Numbered from the stretch's first letter, positions 24,834 to 33,002 are shown. The stretch: DNA of 36,661 nucleotides from an uncultured Peptococcaceae bacterium (GCA_947647555.1 CANSKT010000009.1:1-36661), one strand, 5' to 3'. Numbers and translations are program-made. Notes: generated by a model not told the origin, from the letters alone.

Positions 24834-25196
24834 TTACTCTTTATCTACCGCCAAGGCTTCTAATAACTTATTCATAATTTCTTTTACAACTCTGTATTTT
24901 CTTGGTGATAAACGAGATAATCTAATTGCTAATAATTGAATTTCAGTCTCACGTTCCTGCTTTTTAATTATTTCGGGTTGACCAAATATTAAAAAATCAA
25001 CAGGAATAGATAAATTTTCACTAATTTGTTTGAGAGTACTTATTGATACGCCAACAGCTCCACGTTCCATAGCTGAAACATGTTTAACACCTCGCCCCAT
25101 CATTTCAGCAAGCGTTTCTTGTGTTAAACCGGCGGCATCACGATAATATCTGATATTTTGTCCAATCTCAATATTTATTGATTTCTTTTCTTTCAC
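24834..25196 (-). CDS. XRE family HTH regulator (array member g)
   Basis: The 120-residue XRE regulator has IGQNIRYYRDAAGLTQETLAEMMGRGVKHVSAMERGAVGVSISTLKQISENLSIPVDFLIFG, a standard HTH_3, followed by a helical C-terminus (ERETEIQLLAIRLSRLSPRKYRVVKEIMNKLLEAL). GTG 25196 has AAGGTGG 8 bases upstream. It diverges by 129 bases from the longest SLOG copy, and the spacer contains a promoter overlapped by a perfect 12-bp-arm inverted repeat, the likely shared operator. Confidence 0.9.
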   Translation of the reverse strand: MKEKKSINIEIGQNIRYYRDAAGLTQETLAEMMGRGVKHVSAMERGAVGVSISTLKQISENLSIPVDFLIFGQPEIIKKQERETEIQLLAIRLSRLSPRKYRVVKEIMNKLLEALAVDKE

Positions 25197-25237
25197 AATA
25201 ACACCACCTTATATTATTATTTTAACTAATAGTGTTA

Positions 25238-25281
25238 TTGACTATAACCATTTATATTTGTTATAATATATAACAAATATA
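25238..25281 (+). promoter_or_regulatory. Promoter with 29-bp inverted-repeat operator
   Basis: TTGACT (25238-25243) and TATAAT (25262-25267) are 18 bases apart. A perfect inverted repeat, TATATTTGTTAT / ATAACAAATATA (25253-25264 and 25270-25281, 5-base centre), covers the -10. This is the strongest promoter/operator pair in the array and precedes the SLOG gene. Confidence 0.65.
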
Positions 25282-25325
25282 ATATTACCAAAGATGCAAT
25301 ATTGTAAATTTAGCAAATGGAGATT

Positions 25326-25589
25326 ATGTTTAATAAAACATGTGCTTTCACAGGTCACCGACCACAAAACTTTTCATGGAAATATGGTGAAACAGCGCCA
25401 GAGTGTATTCTGCTGAAAAATATCATAAATTAGCAAATATCCATACTGACCGATAACGGCTATACCGATTTCCTCTCCGGTATGGCGCTTGGCGTTGATA
25501 CCTGGGCGTCAGAAATCGTCCTGAATTTGCGCAAAAAAATTCCTACCCTGAAACTCCATTATATTCTGCCCTGCAAAAATCAGACGGAA
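25326..25589 (+). pseudogene. SLOG/DUF1273 (YpsA-like) gene, in-frame TAG, truncated
   Basis: ATG 25326 reads MFNKTCAFTGHRPQNFSWKY and on, meets TAG at 25431-25433 and continues in the same frame as QISILTDNGYTDFLSGMALGVDTWASEIV, then LHYILPCKNQTE. FTGHRP, SGMALGVD and LPCKNQ are hallmarks of the DUF1273/SLOG Rossmann family, which binds nucleotide-like ligands; roles are mostly unknown. The second half of the domain (beyond the NQT region) is missing, replaced by unrelated coding sequence. The stop could be a CAG-to-TAG change. Decayed unless the TAG is read through. Confidence 0.75.
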
Positions 25590-26179
25590 ATGATGGACAG
25601 AATGGCCGCCTATATAGCCACAGCCACCGATAGCGAATATGATAAAATTGCGCAGAAGATAAGACATGATTTTATTTTTTTCATTGGGACGAAAGCGCCA
25701 GAGAGATTGTGCAATTTTTGCCCAACACCGCCAGAAAATGCCCAACATGCCGGAGCGATTATTCAGAGCAGGCATACATTATAGCTAACAATAACGGCGA
25801 ATTTTATGCTCTGGATTTAGAAGATAAATTCAGTGATATGTTGGGTACACATGCCTCACTTACTTCTGCTGGCTATGAAGAAATCAGCAAAAGTACTTTA
25901 TATATTACACATAATCTGTTTGACGGCAGCTGTCAGACCTTTTTACATCAGGGCGAGGAGATTTTAAGCGTTCAGCGCATGAAAAAGGTTTTTTGTGATG
26001 AGTGTATCGAGAAGATACTTTCCACGCTTGACGGTCAGTATATAACAACTTTTTCGATTTTCATACCGCAGGAGCAAAAATTTTATTCTATCAATAATGA
26101 ACTGAATATCCAAATTGATGATTACACTTTAACCGCCAGATTAGAATACGAAAATGCTTATATTGACTATTGCCTGTAA
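25590..26179 (+). pseudogene. Unknown cysteine-containing protein, frameshifted, fused to SLOG remnant
   Basis: From ATG 25590 the SLOG frame continues as MMDRMAAYIATATDSEYDKI...HDFIF. At a run of seven T (25675-25681) the frame is lost. The +1 frame reads HWDESAREIVQFLPNTARK, then CPTC and a long open frame to 26179. Adding one T would restore a single protein of about 196 residues. Its features are CPTC near residue 50, CDEC further on (both CxxC, possibly zinc-binding), and a beta-rich ending. I recognise no family. A sequencing error at the T run is possible, in which case the gene is intact. Confidence 0.55.
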
Positions 26180-26186
26180 ACAACAG

Positions 26187-26218
26187 AACGCCGCCGTTTT
26201 CAAAAAAACGACGGCGTT
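26187..26218. terminator. Bidirectional terminator
   Basis: AACGCCGCCGTTTT pairs with AAAACGACGGCGTT (one mismatch), with T runs on both sides. It lies between the rightward unknown gene and the leftward SOD-family gene. Confidence 0.85.
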
Positions 26219-26228
26219 TTGTCAGGTT

Positions 26229-26750
26229 TTACATACCCGGCCCAATTAAACTTTTAATCTCACCACAGGCGATTTTAGTACCAGAATTGCCAGATGGTTG
26301 TGTAGTAAAATCATCAGGGTGGTCATGAATGATAACCGTTCGCCCAACAATCTCATCAACGCTGAAGCGATTGGTCAAAAACGCCGAAATCGCCAGTCCC
26401 TTGTTACCAAACAGCGGCGGCAAATCACCGGCATGATACGGGTGCGCACAATTCGCCAAATCAAAATGCTGCATAGCGTCAGCAAAAGGGTCTTTCATAT
26501 TGCCCTCGCAGTCCGTTCCCTGATGTATATGAAAGCCAAAAATCCCCTCGTAACATGGACGCTGAACATCAGGCAGTCCGCATATCTCGGCAAACACAAT
26601 CACACCCTCATAGGTTTGATAAAACAGCACCGTCCCCAGAACATCAGGGTATTTTTCGCTGCCCCTGATAACAGCCGCCGCCTGCGCCCGGCTGCATAAA
26701 ATTGACGATAAATGCAAATCGGAATGGCTGCAATAAACCTGCTTTGTCAT
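26229..26750 (-). CDS. Cu/Zn superoxide dismutase family protein
   Basis: The 173-residue protein has the Cu/Zn SOD pattern: GFHIHQGTDC (two Cu-binding His), MQHFDL (bridging His), AHPYHAGDLPPL (Zn ligands), VIIHDHPDDF (last Cu ligand) and SGNSGTKIACGEI. It would convert superoxide to peroxide and oxygen. All metal ligands are present, but the active-site arginine of classic enzymes (GxRxACG) is lysine here, which may lower or change activity. No signal peptide is visible, so it is probably cytoplasmic, unlike most bacterial SodC. Single gene, in a shared terminator context. Confidence 0.85.
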   Translation of the reverse strand: MTKQVYCSHSDLHLSSILCSRAQAAAVIRGSEKYPDVLGTVLFYQTYEGVIVFAEICGLPDVQRPCYEGIFGFHIHQGTDCEGNMKDPFADAMQHFDLANCAHPYHAGDLPPLFGNKGLAISAFLTNRFSVDEIVGRTVIIHDHPDDFTTQPSGNSGTKIACGEIKSLIGPGM

Positions 26751-26828
26751 ATAAAAACGCTCCCTTACAATTAACGCTTAATATACCAGAATATGCAGCT
26801 TTATATTAACAGGTTACCGCTTCAGCGC

Positions 26829-27980
26829 TCAACCATTGAATGGTAATTTAACAGCCAACAGAACAAGAACCGCCAGAAAACAGATATTTCCCAGCGTAAA
26901 CAATGCAATATATTTACTTTTACTCTGCGGAATTTCCTTAGCCACCTGCTTATAAGAAATTAAACTTGCCATGGAGGCAATCAGGGTACCAAGCCCACCA
27001 AGGTTTGTGCCGATAATAAGGCCGGCAAAATTCTCCGTAAAACCGGACAAAAGCAGCGCCGCCGGCACATTACTAATAATCTGGCTGGCAATTATAGCGG
27101 TATAAATTTCCCGGCCGGCAATAATATTCTGCAAAAACTCACAAAAAACAGGAATATTGCCAACATTACCAATAAAAATAAAAAATCCGGCAAATGTAAA
27201 AAGCAACGAATAATCAACCTGTTTAAATACCTGCCTGTCAGTTACAAATATAACAATGCAGACAATCGCCAAAACCAGCAGCCAGGGCAGAATATGCCCC
27301 ACCGTCAGCAAACAAAGCGAAAATAACGCCAGATAAACTATTAATGGATACATGATTTCTTTCTGACGCAAAGTATTATCAGTAGTCGAATTATGTCTAA
27401 ATCGCAGCGACAGCGCGCCAATTTTACCCAGCAGCATACTGCAAGCCAATAGCATAACAAATGCCAAAAGCGCATAAGGTAACATCAATAGCATAAATTT
27501 GCTAACAGAAAGGCCGGCTTTACCGTAAAGATACAAATTTTGCGGATTACCTATGGGCGTCAGCATACTGCCAAGATTGGCCGCAATCGTCTGCATCACA
27601 ACCACCGGCATCAGCAGGCGTTTTCTGAGTTTTGTCCCCAACAGATTAAAAACCGTAAATGTAAAAGGCACAAAAGTAATCAGCGCCACATCGTTGGTAA
27701 TCAACATACTGGAGAAGAAACACAGCAAAACCAGGGTCAGAAAAAGCCCTCGGCCATTTTTAACACGCAGCAAAAGCTTTCTGGCCGTCCACTGAAACAC
27801 GCCGATTTTCTGCAAACCGGCCATAACAATCATCAGACAAAACAATATCGCTAAAGTTCTGTAATCAATATATTGCCAATAACTGCTGTTTGGCGGCACA
27901 ATAAACATTGACAATATTGCCAAAATAACCGCAACACATAAAACCGTTTCTTTTTTGAAAAATCCAATTATTCTGTTCAT
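26829..27980 (-). CDS. SLC13/ArsB-type anion permease
   Basis: The protein of about 383 residues is a polytopic permease of the SLC13/CitT-ArsB superfamily, with roughly ten membrane helices. Recognisable parts are YIDYRTLAILFCLMIVMAGLQKIG, then SSMLITNDVALITFVPFTF (the conserved NDxAL region), QTIAANLGSMLTPIGNPQN and, near the end, SNVPAALLLSGF and GTNLGGLGTLIASMASLISY. The two repeated inverted halves and NPQN/GNP loops are typical of Na+ or H+-driven dicarboxylate or arsenite transport. Substrate unknown. The start could be ATG 27980 or 27989. The longer frame would overlap the preceding radical SAM gene, with which it is probably co-transcribed. Confidence 0.85.
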   Translation of the reverse strand: MNRIIGFFKKETVLCVAVILAILSMFIVPPNSSYWQYIDYRTLAILFCLMIVMAGLQKIGVFQWTARKLLLRVKNGRGLFLTLVLLCFFSSMLITNDVALITFVPFTFTVFNLLGTKLRKRLLMPVVVMQTIAANLGSMLTPIGNPQNLYLYGKAGLSVSKFMLLMLPYALLAFVMLLACSMLLGKIGALSLRFRHNSTTDNTLRQKEIMYPLIVYLALFSLCLLTVGHILPWLLVLAIVCIVIFVTDRQVFKQVDYSLLFTFAGFFIFIGNVGNIPVFCEFLQNIIAGREIYTAIIASQIISNVPAALLLSGFTENFAGLIIGTNLGGLGTLIASMASLISYKQVAKEIPQSKSKYIALFTLGNICFLAVLVLLAVKLPFNG

Positions 27981-27990
27981 AAAATGCATC

Positions 27991-28875
27991 TCATCTAGTT
28001 CCAAAATCCCCTAAACTTAACTGCTTCGCCGCAGTCTTTTCCTCAAATGTTCGCAGATAACGAAATATCTGCTCATTATCATAAACCATGCCAGACTCCC
28101 GGCATTTCTGATAAAAAAACTTCATTAAACGCTCATTATCCTGGCTTTCAATTACATACCTATTTCCGTATGTTTGTATATATTTTTCCTTTAATCGCGG
28201 AAAAAAACGGTCTAACTGCGCATAAAAATATTCGCGGTTCCCCTCGCGCAGCGTCAAACCCATACCAAAGCAAATTATCCCATAAACCCTAGCCTCAACA
28301 CACATATTCAAAATCCCGGCAATATTTTCCTCCGTGTCGTTAATAAACGGCAAAATCGGGGACAACCACACAACAGTAGGTATGCCGGCGTCATGCAGGC
28401 GTTTCAAAGCATTAAAGCGCTCCCTGGTCGTACTGACATTCGGCTCAATTTTTCTGCACAAGTTTTCATCATATGTCGTCAAAGTCATTTGCACAACGCA
28501 CTTGGTCTTTTCATTTATCTTCTGCAAAATATCCAAATCTCGCAAAATAAGGGCTGACTTTGTAATAACTGAAAAGCCAAATCCATATTGATAAATTAAA
28601 TGCAATGCCTTTCGGACATTGCCGATTTCCATTTCCAAAGGAATATAAGGGTCAGTCATAGAACCCGTGCCAATCATACATTTTTTTCGTTTATGTTTAA
28701 GCGCATACTCCAACAGCTCCAGCGCATTTTCTTTAACTTCAATATCCTCAAAAGCATGCTCCATATGATAACACCGGCTTCGGGAGTCACAATAAATGCA
28801 GCCATGCGAACAACCACGATACAGGTTAAGACCATTTTTGGCAGATAATATTCCTTTTGCTTTAACAAAATGCAT
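27991..28875 (-). CDS. Radical SAM protein, SPL-like family
   Basis: The 294-residue protein has the radical SAM cluster motif CSHGCIYC (Cys22, Cys26, Cys29) after GLNLYRGCS, and later GSMTDPYIPLE and VITKSALILRDLDIL. This places it with the SPL/Rv2578c-like radical SAM proteins. These are related to spore photoproduct lyase, but many have no known substrate. It is shorter than true SplB (about 340 residues). ATG 28875 has AGGAG 8 bases upstream; the longer frame is rejected. The pair radical SAM plus permease is transcribed leftward. Confidence 0.85.
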   Translation of the reverse strand: MHFVKAKGILSAKNGLNLYRGCSHGCIYCDSRSRCYHMEHAFEDIEVKENALELLEYALKHKRKKCMIGTGSMTDPYIPLEMEIGNVRKALHLIYQYGFGFSVITKSALILRDLDILQKINEKTKCVVQMTLTTYDENLCRKIEPNVSTTRERFNALKRLHDAGIPTVVWLSPILPFINDTEENIAGILNMCVEARVYGIICFGMGLTLREGNREYFYAQLDRFFPRLKEKYIQTYGNRYVIESQDNERLMKFFYQKCRESGMVYDNEQIFRYLRTFEEKTAAKQLSLGDFGTR

Positions 28876-28892
28876 GACACATCTCCTGTTTG

Positions 28893-28943
28893 TTGGTGAC
28901 TTTATCACTGAATAAACAACGATTTAACTGTATAATAAAAAAT
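28893..28943 (+). promoter_or_regulatory. Promoter with possible Crp/Fnr site
   Basis: GTGA-N5-TCAC, centred on 28902, is followed by TATAAT at 28931-28936 with no good -35. The predicted start near 28943 puts the palindrome at about -41, the classic class II activator position. A Crp/Fnr-type regulator is encoded just downstream of the operon. N5 spacing is one base shorter than Crp consensus, so the match is tentative. Confidence 0.35.
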
Positions 28944-28966
28944 AATAAACCCAAAGGAGTTTTAAA

Positions 28967-29164
28967 ATGATTAGAAAAAAAGCTGTTGTCAGCATAAACG
29001 AATGTGTTGCCTGTGGCTGCTGCCTTAAGGTTTGCCCCAGAAATGCAATTTCTATCCCAGCCGGTATCCATTCCGTAATCAAACATGAACTTTGTGTCGG
29101 CTGCGGAAAATGCGTTAAAGAATGCCCGGCAAGCGTTATCTCACTGGAGGTTATAGAAGAATGA
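28967..29164 (+). CDS. 2[4Fe-4S] ferredoxin
   Basis: The 65-residue ferredoxin has two cluster motifs, CVACGCCLKVCP (13-24) and CVGCGKCVKECP (43-54), each CxxCxxCxxxCP. It carries low-potential electrons. AAAGGAG lies 9 bases upstream of ATG. It overlaps the next gene by ATGA, so translation is coupled, suggesting it works with the NapH-like membrane protein. Confidence 0.95.
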   Translation: MIRKKAVVSINECVACGCCLKVCPRNAISIPAGIHSVIKHELCVGCGKCVKECPASVISLEVIEE

Positions 29165-29754
29165 ACAGAAAAAAAAAATGGTATGATTACCTTTGGCTGG
29201 TTTCTCTTACTTATCTGATTTTAGGTTTTTTCAATATCCTTTTTGCCTGGCTGGGACTCTTTTGCTTTTTTATCCCACTTCTCATAGCAATTATAAATGG
29301 CAACAAGGCATATTGCAACAAATATTGCGGCAGAGGTCAACTTTTTGCCCTTATCGGCGGCAGATTTGGCCTTTCATCAAAAAAAGATATTCCCAAATGG
29401 CTGAAATCCAAAACTTTCCGCTATGGCTTTTTAATTTTCTTTCTTACCATGTTCTGCCTTATGCTTTGGAACACTTATCTGGTTTTTGCCGGAAACAACG
29501 ATTTGAATATGATTGTAACCCTGCTCTGGACGTTTAAACTGCCATGGCATTGGGTATATCATGGCATGCTGTTTTCTGCCGGCGTCGCCCAGTTTGCATT
29601 CGGCTTTTACAGCGTAATGCTAACGTCTACGGTGCTGGGGCTGCTCACCATGATTTTATTCAAACCTCGCTCCTGGTGCGTATACTGCCCTATGGGAACA
29701 ATGACGCAGCTTATATGCCAGGCCAAAAACCGTAACACCACACAGGAAAATTAA
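29161..29754 (+). CDS. NapH-like 4Fe-4S membrane protein
   Basis: The 197-residue membrane protein has about four helices and two cysteine motifs of the NapH/RnfB-type membrane ferredoxin family: YCNKYCGRGQ on the N-terminal loop and CVYCPMGT near the C-terminus. These bind electron-transfer clusters. ATG 29161 overlaps the ferredoxin stop. It probably passes electrons between the ferredoxin and a membrane or periplasmic partner that is not encoded here. The role of this pair in Clostridia is poorly known. A Crp/Fnr regulator follows convergently. Confidence 0.85.
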   Translation: MNRKKKWYDYLWLVSLTYLILGFFNILFAWLGLFCFFIPLLIAIINGNKAYCNKYCGRGQLFALIGGRFGLSSKKDIPKWLKSKTFRYGFLIFFLTMFCLMLWNTYLVFAGNNDLNMIVTLLWTFKLPWHWVYHGMLFSAGVAQFAFGFYSVMLTSTVLGLLTMILFKPRSWCVYCPMGTMTQLICQAKNRNTTQEN

Positions 29755-29760
29755 CCCCTA

Positions 29761-30435
29761 TTAAACAGTTAATTCACGCAAACGATTTTTATTAAGGATA
29801 GTAACGCCGCCCCGGGAAACCTCAACCAAACCCTCGCCGGCAAAATATTTCAACATTCTGGAGATAACCTCTCGGGCAGAACCCATATAGCGGGCAATCT
29901 GCCCGTGCGTCATCAGAATTGTATCTGAACCGATCCGAGCCGCTTCATCTAAAAGAAAAATTGCCAGCCTTTTATCTATACTCATAAAAAGTATTTGCTG
30001 CATTACCCACATCACATCGGCAAAACGGCTGATTACCGCTTCCAGCGCAAATATTCTGATATCCGGATTGCGCTGTGAAACTGTGGCAAAGGCAGGCCCA
30101 CTAATAACATAACATTCGCTGTCCTCCTCGGCGTCCACAAAAACGTCAAAAGTGACGCTATCCAATACACAGGAAGCCGATAACATGCATAAATCGTCCT
30201 GATGCAAACGATAAAGCGTAATATCTTTCCCCGTATCAGACATCATATACAATCGCAGACTGCCGGAACGCACCAGTATCACACCGGAACATTTACTGCC
30301 GTCATGAATATTCTTACCCCGGGGATAATTAACAACATAAGAATTTTGACAGATATAGTTTCTGTCTTCCGCTGATATTTTCTCCCAAAAAGGAAAAATA
30401 TCTTTATAAACATCTTCAAACATTTTTTCTGACAT
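29761..30435 (-). CDS. Crp/Fnr family transcriptional regulator
   Basis: The 224-residue regulator has an N-terminal cyclic-nucleotide-binding-like beta barrel (YVVNYPRGKNIHDGSKCSGVILVRSGSLRLYM), a long dimerisation helix (SRFADVMWVMQQILFMSIDKRLAIFLLD) and a C-terminal winged HTH (THGQIARYMGSAREVISRMLKYF). It has no Fnr-type N-terminal cysteine cluster, so it is unlikely to sense oxygen through Fe-S. ATG 30435 is preferred because the promoter (-10 at 30477-30482) would begin transcription near the upstream TTG, ruling that start out. It lies 6 bases from the end of the convergent NapH-like gene, which it may regulate. Confidence 0.88.
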   Translation of the reverse strand: MSEKMFEDVYKDIFPFWEKISAEDRNYICQNSYVVNYPRGKNIHDGSKCSGVILVRSGSLRLYMMSDTGKDITLYRLHQDDLCMLSASCVLDSVTFDVFVDAEEDSECYVISGPAFATVSQRNPDIRIFALEAVISRFADVMWVMQQILFMSIDKRLAIFLLDEAARIGSDTILMTHGQIARYMGSAREVISRMLKYFAGEGLVEVSRGGVTILNKNRLRELTV

Positions 30436-30476
30436 ATCCTGATTATTCCTCTGTTTTATTTTCAGAACCAATAATC

Positions 30477-30505
30477 ATTATGCCTCTATTCGTGCAAAAA
30501 ATCAA
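30477..30505 (-). promoter_or_regulatory. Promoter of the Crp/Fnr gene
   Basis: TTGATT (30505-30500) and CATAAT (30482-30477) on the minus strand are 17 bases apart, about 40 bases before ATG 30435. Confidence 0.65.
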
Positions 30506-30659
30506 GTTCTTAAAAAGATTTTGTATAGTTATTTCATACATACACCAAAGTGCCATCTATACACAAATAAAACTGAACCGAACCTAATTTCTTAAAAATA
30601 TAACAGTAAAAAGTCTGGTACTATCTTGTAAAAGTGTCAGGCTTATATATTAAGTTTTC
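30506..30659. other. AT-rich spacer
   Basis: This stretch lies between the Crp/Fnr promoter and the first recombinase remnant. I see no gene, hairpin or repeat in it. Confidence 0.4.
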
Positions 30660-31870
30660 CTAAATCAGCATTTGCTCAATCTCCACTTCCACATCCCGAA
30701 ACTTGACTTTTATCGTTTCAGCGTCCACCACCTCAATTCTCTCAATCATTTTTCGGGTTATCACATCGTCATATTCTCTAAATCCCACCGCCTGCTCATC
30801 CAGCCACTCCTTAGCTTCTCTCATTCGGGACTGCTTGTTAGCGCTATAAACGCCCTCGTTTTCCAGCGTCTTTATCCATTCCTGAAGCTGTTGCTTTTCT
30901 TCCTTTATTTTTTTGTTCCGCAACCAGCGATTCATTTTCCATATCCTCCAGCACTATATCCACCAGTTTAGCTTGTTTCCTACAAAGATTTTCTAATTTG
31001 TGCTTCAGAGATAATATGCTAACCGACTTATCTTCAATCTCACCTCCCTGCGCCAGATTTCAAACCAGCAGCTCAGTTAAAGCATATTTACTGGAATATT
31101 TACCCTGCTCCGTTTTAACATATTTCTGAGCCACTCGACGTTTACCGAAACGTCTGCTCATCTTCTCCTGTACGCGTCGGTAAATCTCTCTTGGTACAAT
31201 AACCGGATGGTTATCCTGAATATAGTACATTGGCTTTTCACCGTTATTTTTCTTCACCTTTTTGCTGACACAATCGGTTACATAGGTTTTCTGGAGCAGA
31301 GCATCGCCGCAATATTTCTCATTTTTCAAAATGCTTTGAATAACACCAACATTCCACTTCTGGACGCCTAAAGAGGTCGGAACATTATCCTCCTCCAGCT
31401 CGGCTTTAATAATATGCGTACTTGCTCCCTCCAGATAACGTCGGTAAATTCTTCTGATCGTTTCTGCATCCTCTGGCACAATCTCCGGCTTATTATCTGC
31501 CCCTCTGCGATAACCAAGCAGTCTGGTAAATTGGAATACCACATTACCAGCCTCCATACTCTTTTGCATACCCCAACTCACATTCTTACTCAGAGATTCC
31601 GACTCAGCCTGAGCAAAACCGCTGAACAGGGTTATCAGAAACTTGCTGGATTGGGTTAAGGTATTGATGTTTTCTTTCTCAAATATCACCCCGATTCCGT
31701 TGGCCTTAAGCATACGTACCGTTTCCAGACAATCCACCGTGTTTCTGGCAAAGCGAGATAGTGATTTGGTCAGTATCAGGTCAATACGACCTCTTTTACA
31801 GGCGGCTATCATCCGACTGAATTCCTTGCGTTTTTTTCAAACTGGTACCGGAGATACCCTCATCTATCTA
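30660..31870 (-). pseudogene. Decayed large serine recombinase C
   Basis: Coding fragments in three frames: a partial resolvase domain with GISGTSLKK at about 31850, then IAACKRGRIDLILTKSLSRFARNTVDCLETVRML, the recombinase domain (ending KYALTELLV at 31060) and a C-terminal coiled coil at 30935-30660 (RNKKIKEEKQQLQEWIKT). A frame loss near 31812, a stop at 31060, and absence of the zinc-ribbon region make it non-functional. The N-terminal catalytic serine segment is also missing. Full-length relatives are about 500-550 residues and carry out site-specific integration. Confidence 0.85.
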
Positions 31871-32018
31871 ATAGCCCATTTTGATACAATTCTATTTTCC
31901 CTACACTTTTTATTTTGCCTTCAGAGGAGGTTCAAATGCAAAAACAAGCCAAAATTCAATAGATTTATCCTTTATTTTGTGGTATCATATTTTAACAAAT
32001 CGAATTTTAGGAGGTACT

Positions 32019-33002
32019 ATGCAAAATTCATATCTGAAAATATTTGATAATTTGTTCTTTAATGTGGAAAAGCATGATGAAATTAAAGAAATTATTGAAC
32101 AAGCAAGCTATGTATTGGATTCGGTTATTACCAGATTTGGAGAAGTCGAAAATGAAATGATAATAGGAACTTCAAGAATAGATGATTTTGTTGATACCGT
32201 TATTATTCTATTTATAAGAAAAATCATGGAACAACTGGACTCAATCAATGTTTTATATTCCGTAAGTTTATTTGAACCAGCACAAATTATACTACGATCT
32301 CTGATCGAGAACATAGTTGGGCTAGAATTTATATTAAAAGATCATACGCAAAAACGAGCAGCCGCCTATTATCTGGAACATCATTACCAAGAATTAGAAA
32401 AATGCAAAATCTATTTTAATGCAGAATCTGAATATGGAAAACTAATTATTGCTCAAAAAGGGACAGATGAGTTTAATGAAGATTGTCAAAAAATAGAAAA
32501 GAAAAGGCAAGCATTAGAACGATTAATAAAATCAAAAGCGGTTTTTCAAGAAACAGATATAGCTAGAAAAAAGAAATTAGATGCAAAAAAGAAACACAGT
32601 AGAAATAAAAAAAAGGTACATATTCAGTGGTATGAAGTATGCAGCAATATAACAAGCATCTATGGCTTGATGAAAGAAACTGGTTATGAAAAATATTATG
32701 ATGCTATTTATGGAGGATTATCATTCGAATCACATGGATTAAATGCAACAATGGGTATGAGTGTAGATAAAAATGGATATTCATTGAAATGTATTCGCAA
32801 CCCAGAAGGCGGAGGAACCACATTTGTACTTGCATGCACTTTTTCTATTGGAGTATTGCATAAGATATATCAGTATTTGGAAGATGGAAAAAGCGAAATA
32901 GCTGAATTTAATGTTTTTTTTGAGGATTTTATAAAGAAACGTGACATAGCAAGTCATAATCTTAATATGATACGAAGTACTTCTGACAATGGTTCTAAAT
33001 AA
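32019..33002 (+). CDS. DUF5677 family protein with HEPN-like motif
   Basis: The 327-residue protein is in the DUF5677 family: YSVSLFEPAQIILRSLIENIVGLEFIL (about 85-111), AAAYYLEHHYQELE and a long charged coiled coil (DCQKIEKKRQALERLIK). C-terminally it has KKRDIASHN, where R308 and H313 form an RDxxxH motif like that of HEPN ribonucleases. ATG 32019 has AGGAGG 5 bases upstream, so the longer frame is rejected. It is strongly AT-rich and reads opposite to the recombinase remnants flanking it, indicating separate acquisition. Function of the family is not established; a HEPN-type toxin or defence RNase is an inference. Confidence 0.8.
   Translation: MQNSYLKIFDNLFFNVEKHDEIKEIIEQASYVLDSVITRFGEVENEMIIGTSRIDDFVDTVIILFIRKIMEQLDSINVLYSVSLFEPAQIILRSLIENIVGLEFILKDHTQKRAAAYYLEHHYQELEKCKIYFNAESEYGKLIIAQKGTDEFNEDCQKIEKKRQALERLIKSKAVFQETDIARKKKLDAKKKHSRNKKKVHIQWYEVCSNITSIYGLMKETGYEKYYDAIYGGLSFESHGLNATMGMSVDKNGYSLKCIRNPEGGGTTFVLACTFSIGVLHKIYQYLEDGKSEIAEFNVFFEDFIKKRDIASHNLNMIRSTSDNGSK

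Noticed and set aside
22832-25326. CRISPR array from the repeated MKTC-type sequences
   Set aside because: Repeats are coding-like, vary in sequence, and are separated by 470-870 bases containing genes. There are no short unique spacers and no cas genes.
27991-28875. True spore photoproduct lyase (SplB)
   Set aside because: The radical SAM motif fits the broader SPL-like family, but the protein is short and lacks convincing SplB-specific C-terminal sequence.
29122-29160. Upstream in-frame extension of the NapH-like protein
   Set aside because: It lies within the ferredoxin coding region. ATG 29161 overlapping the ferredoxin stop is the natural start.
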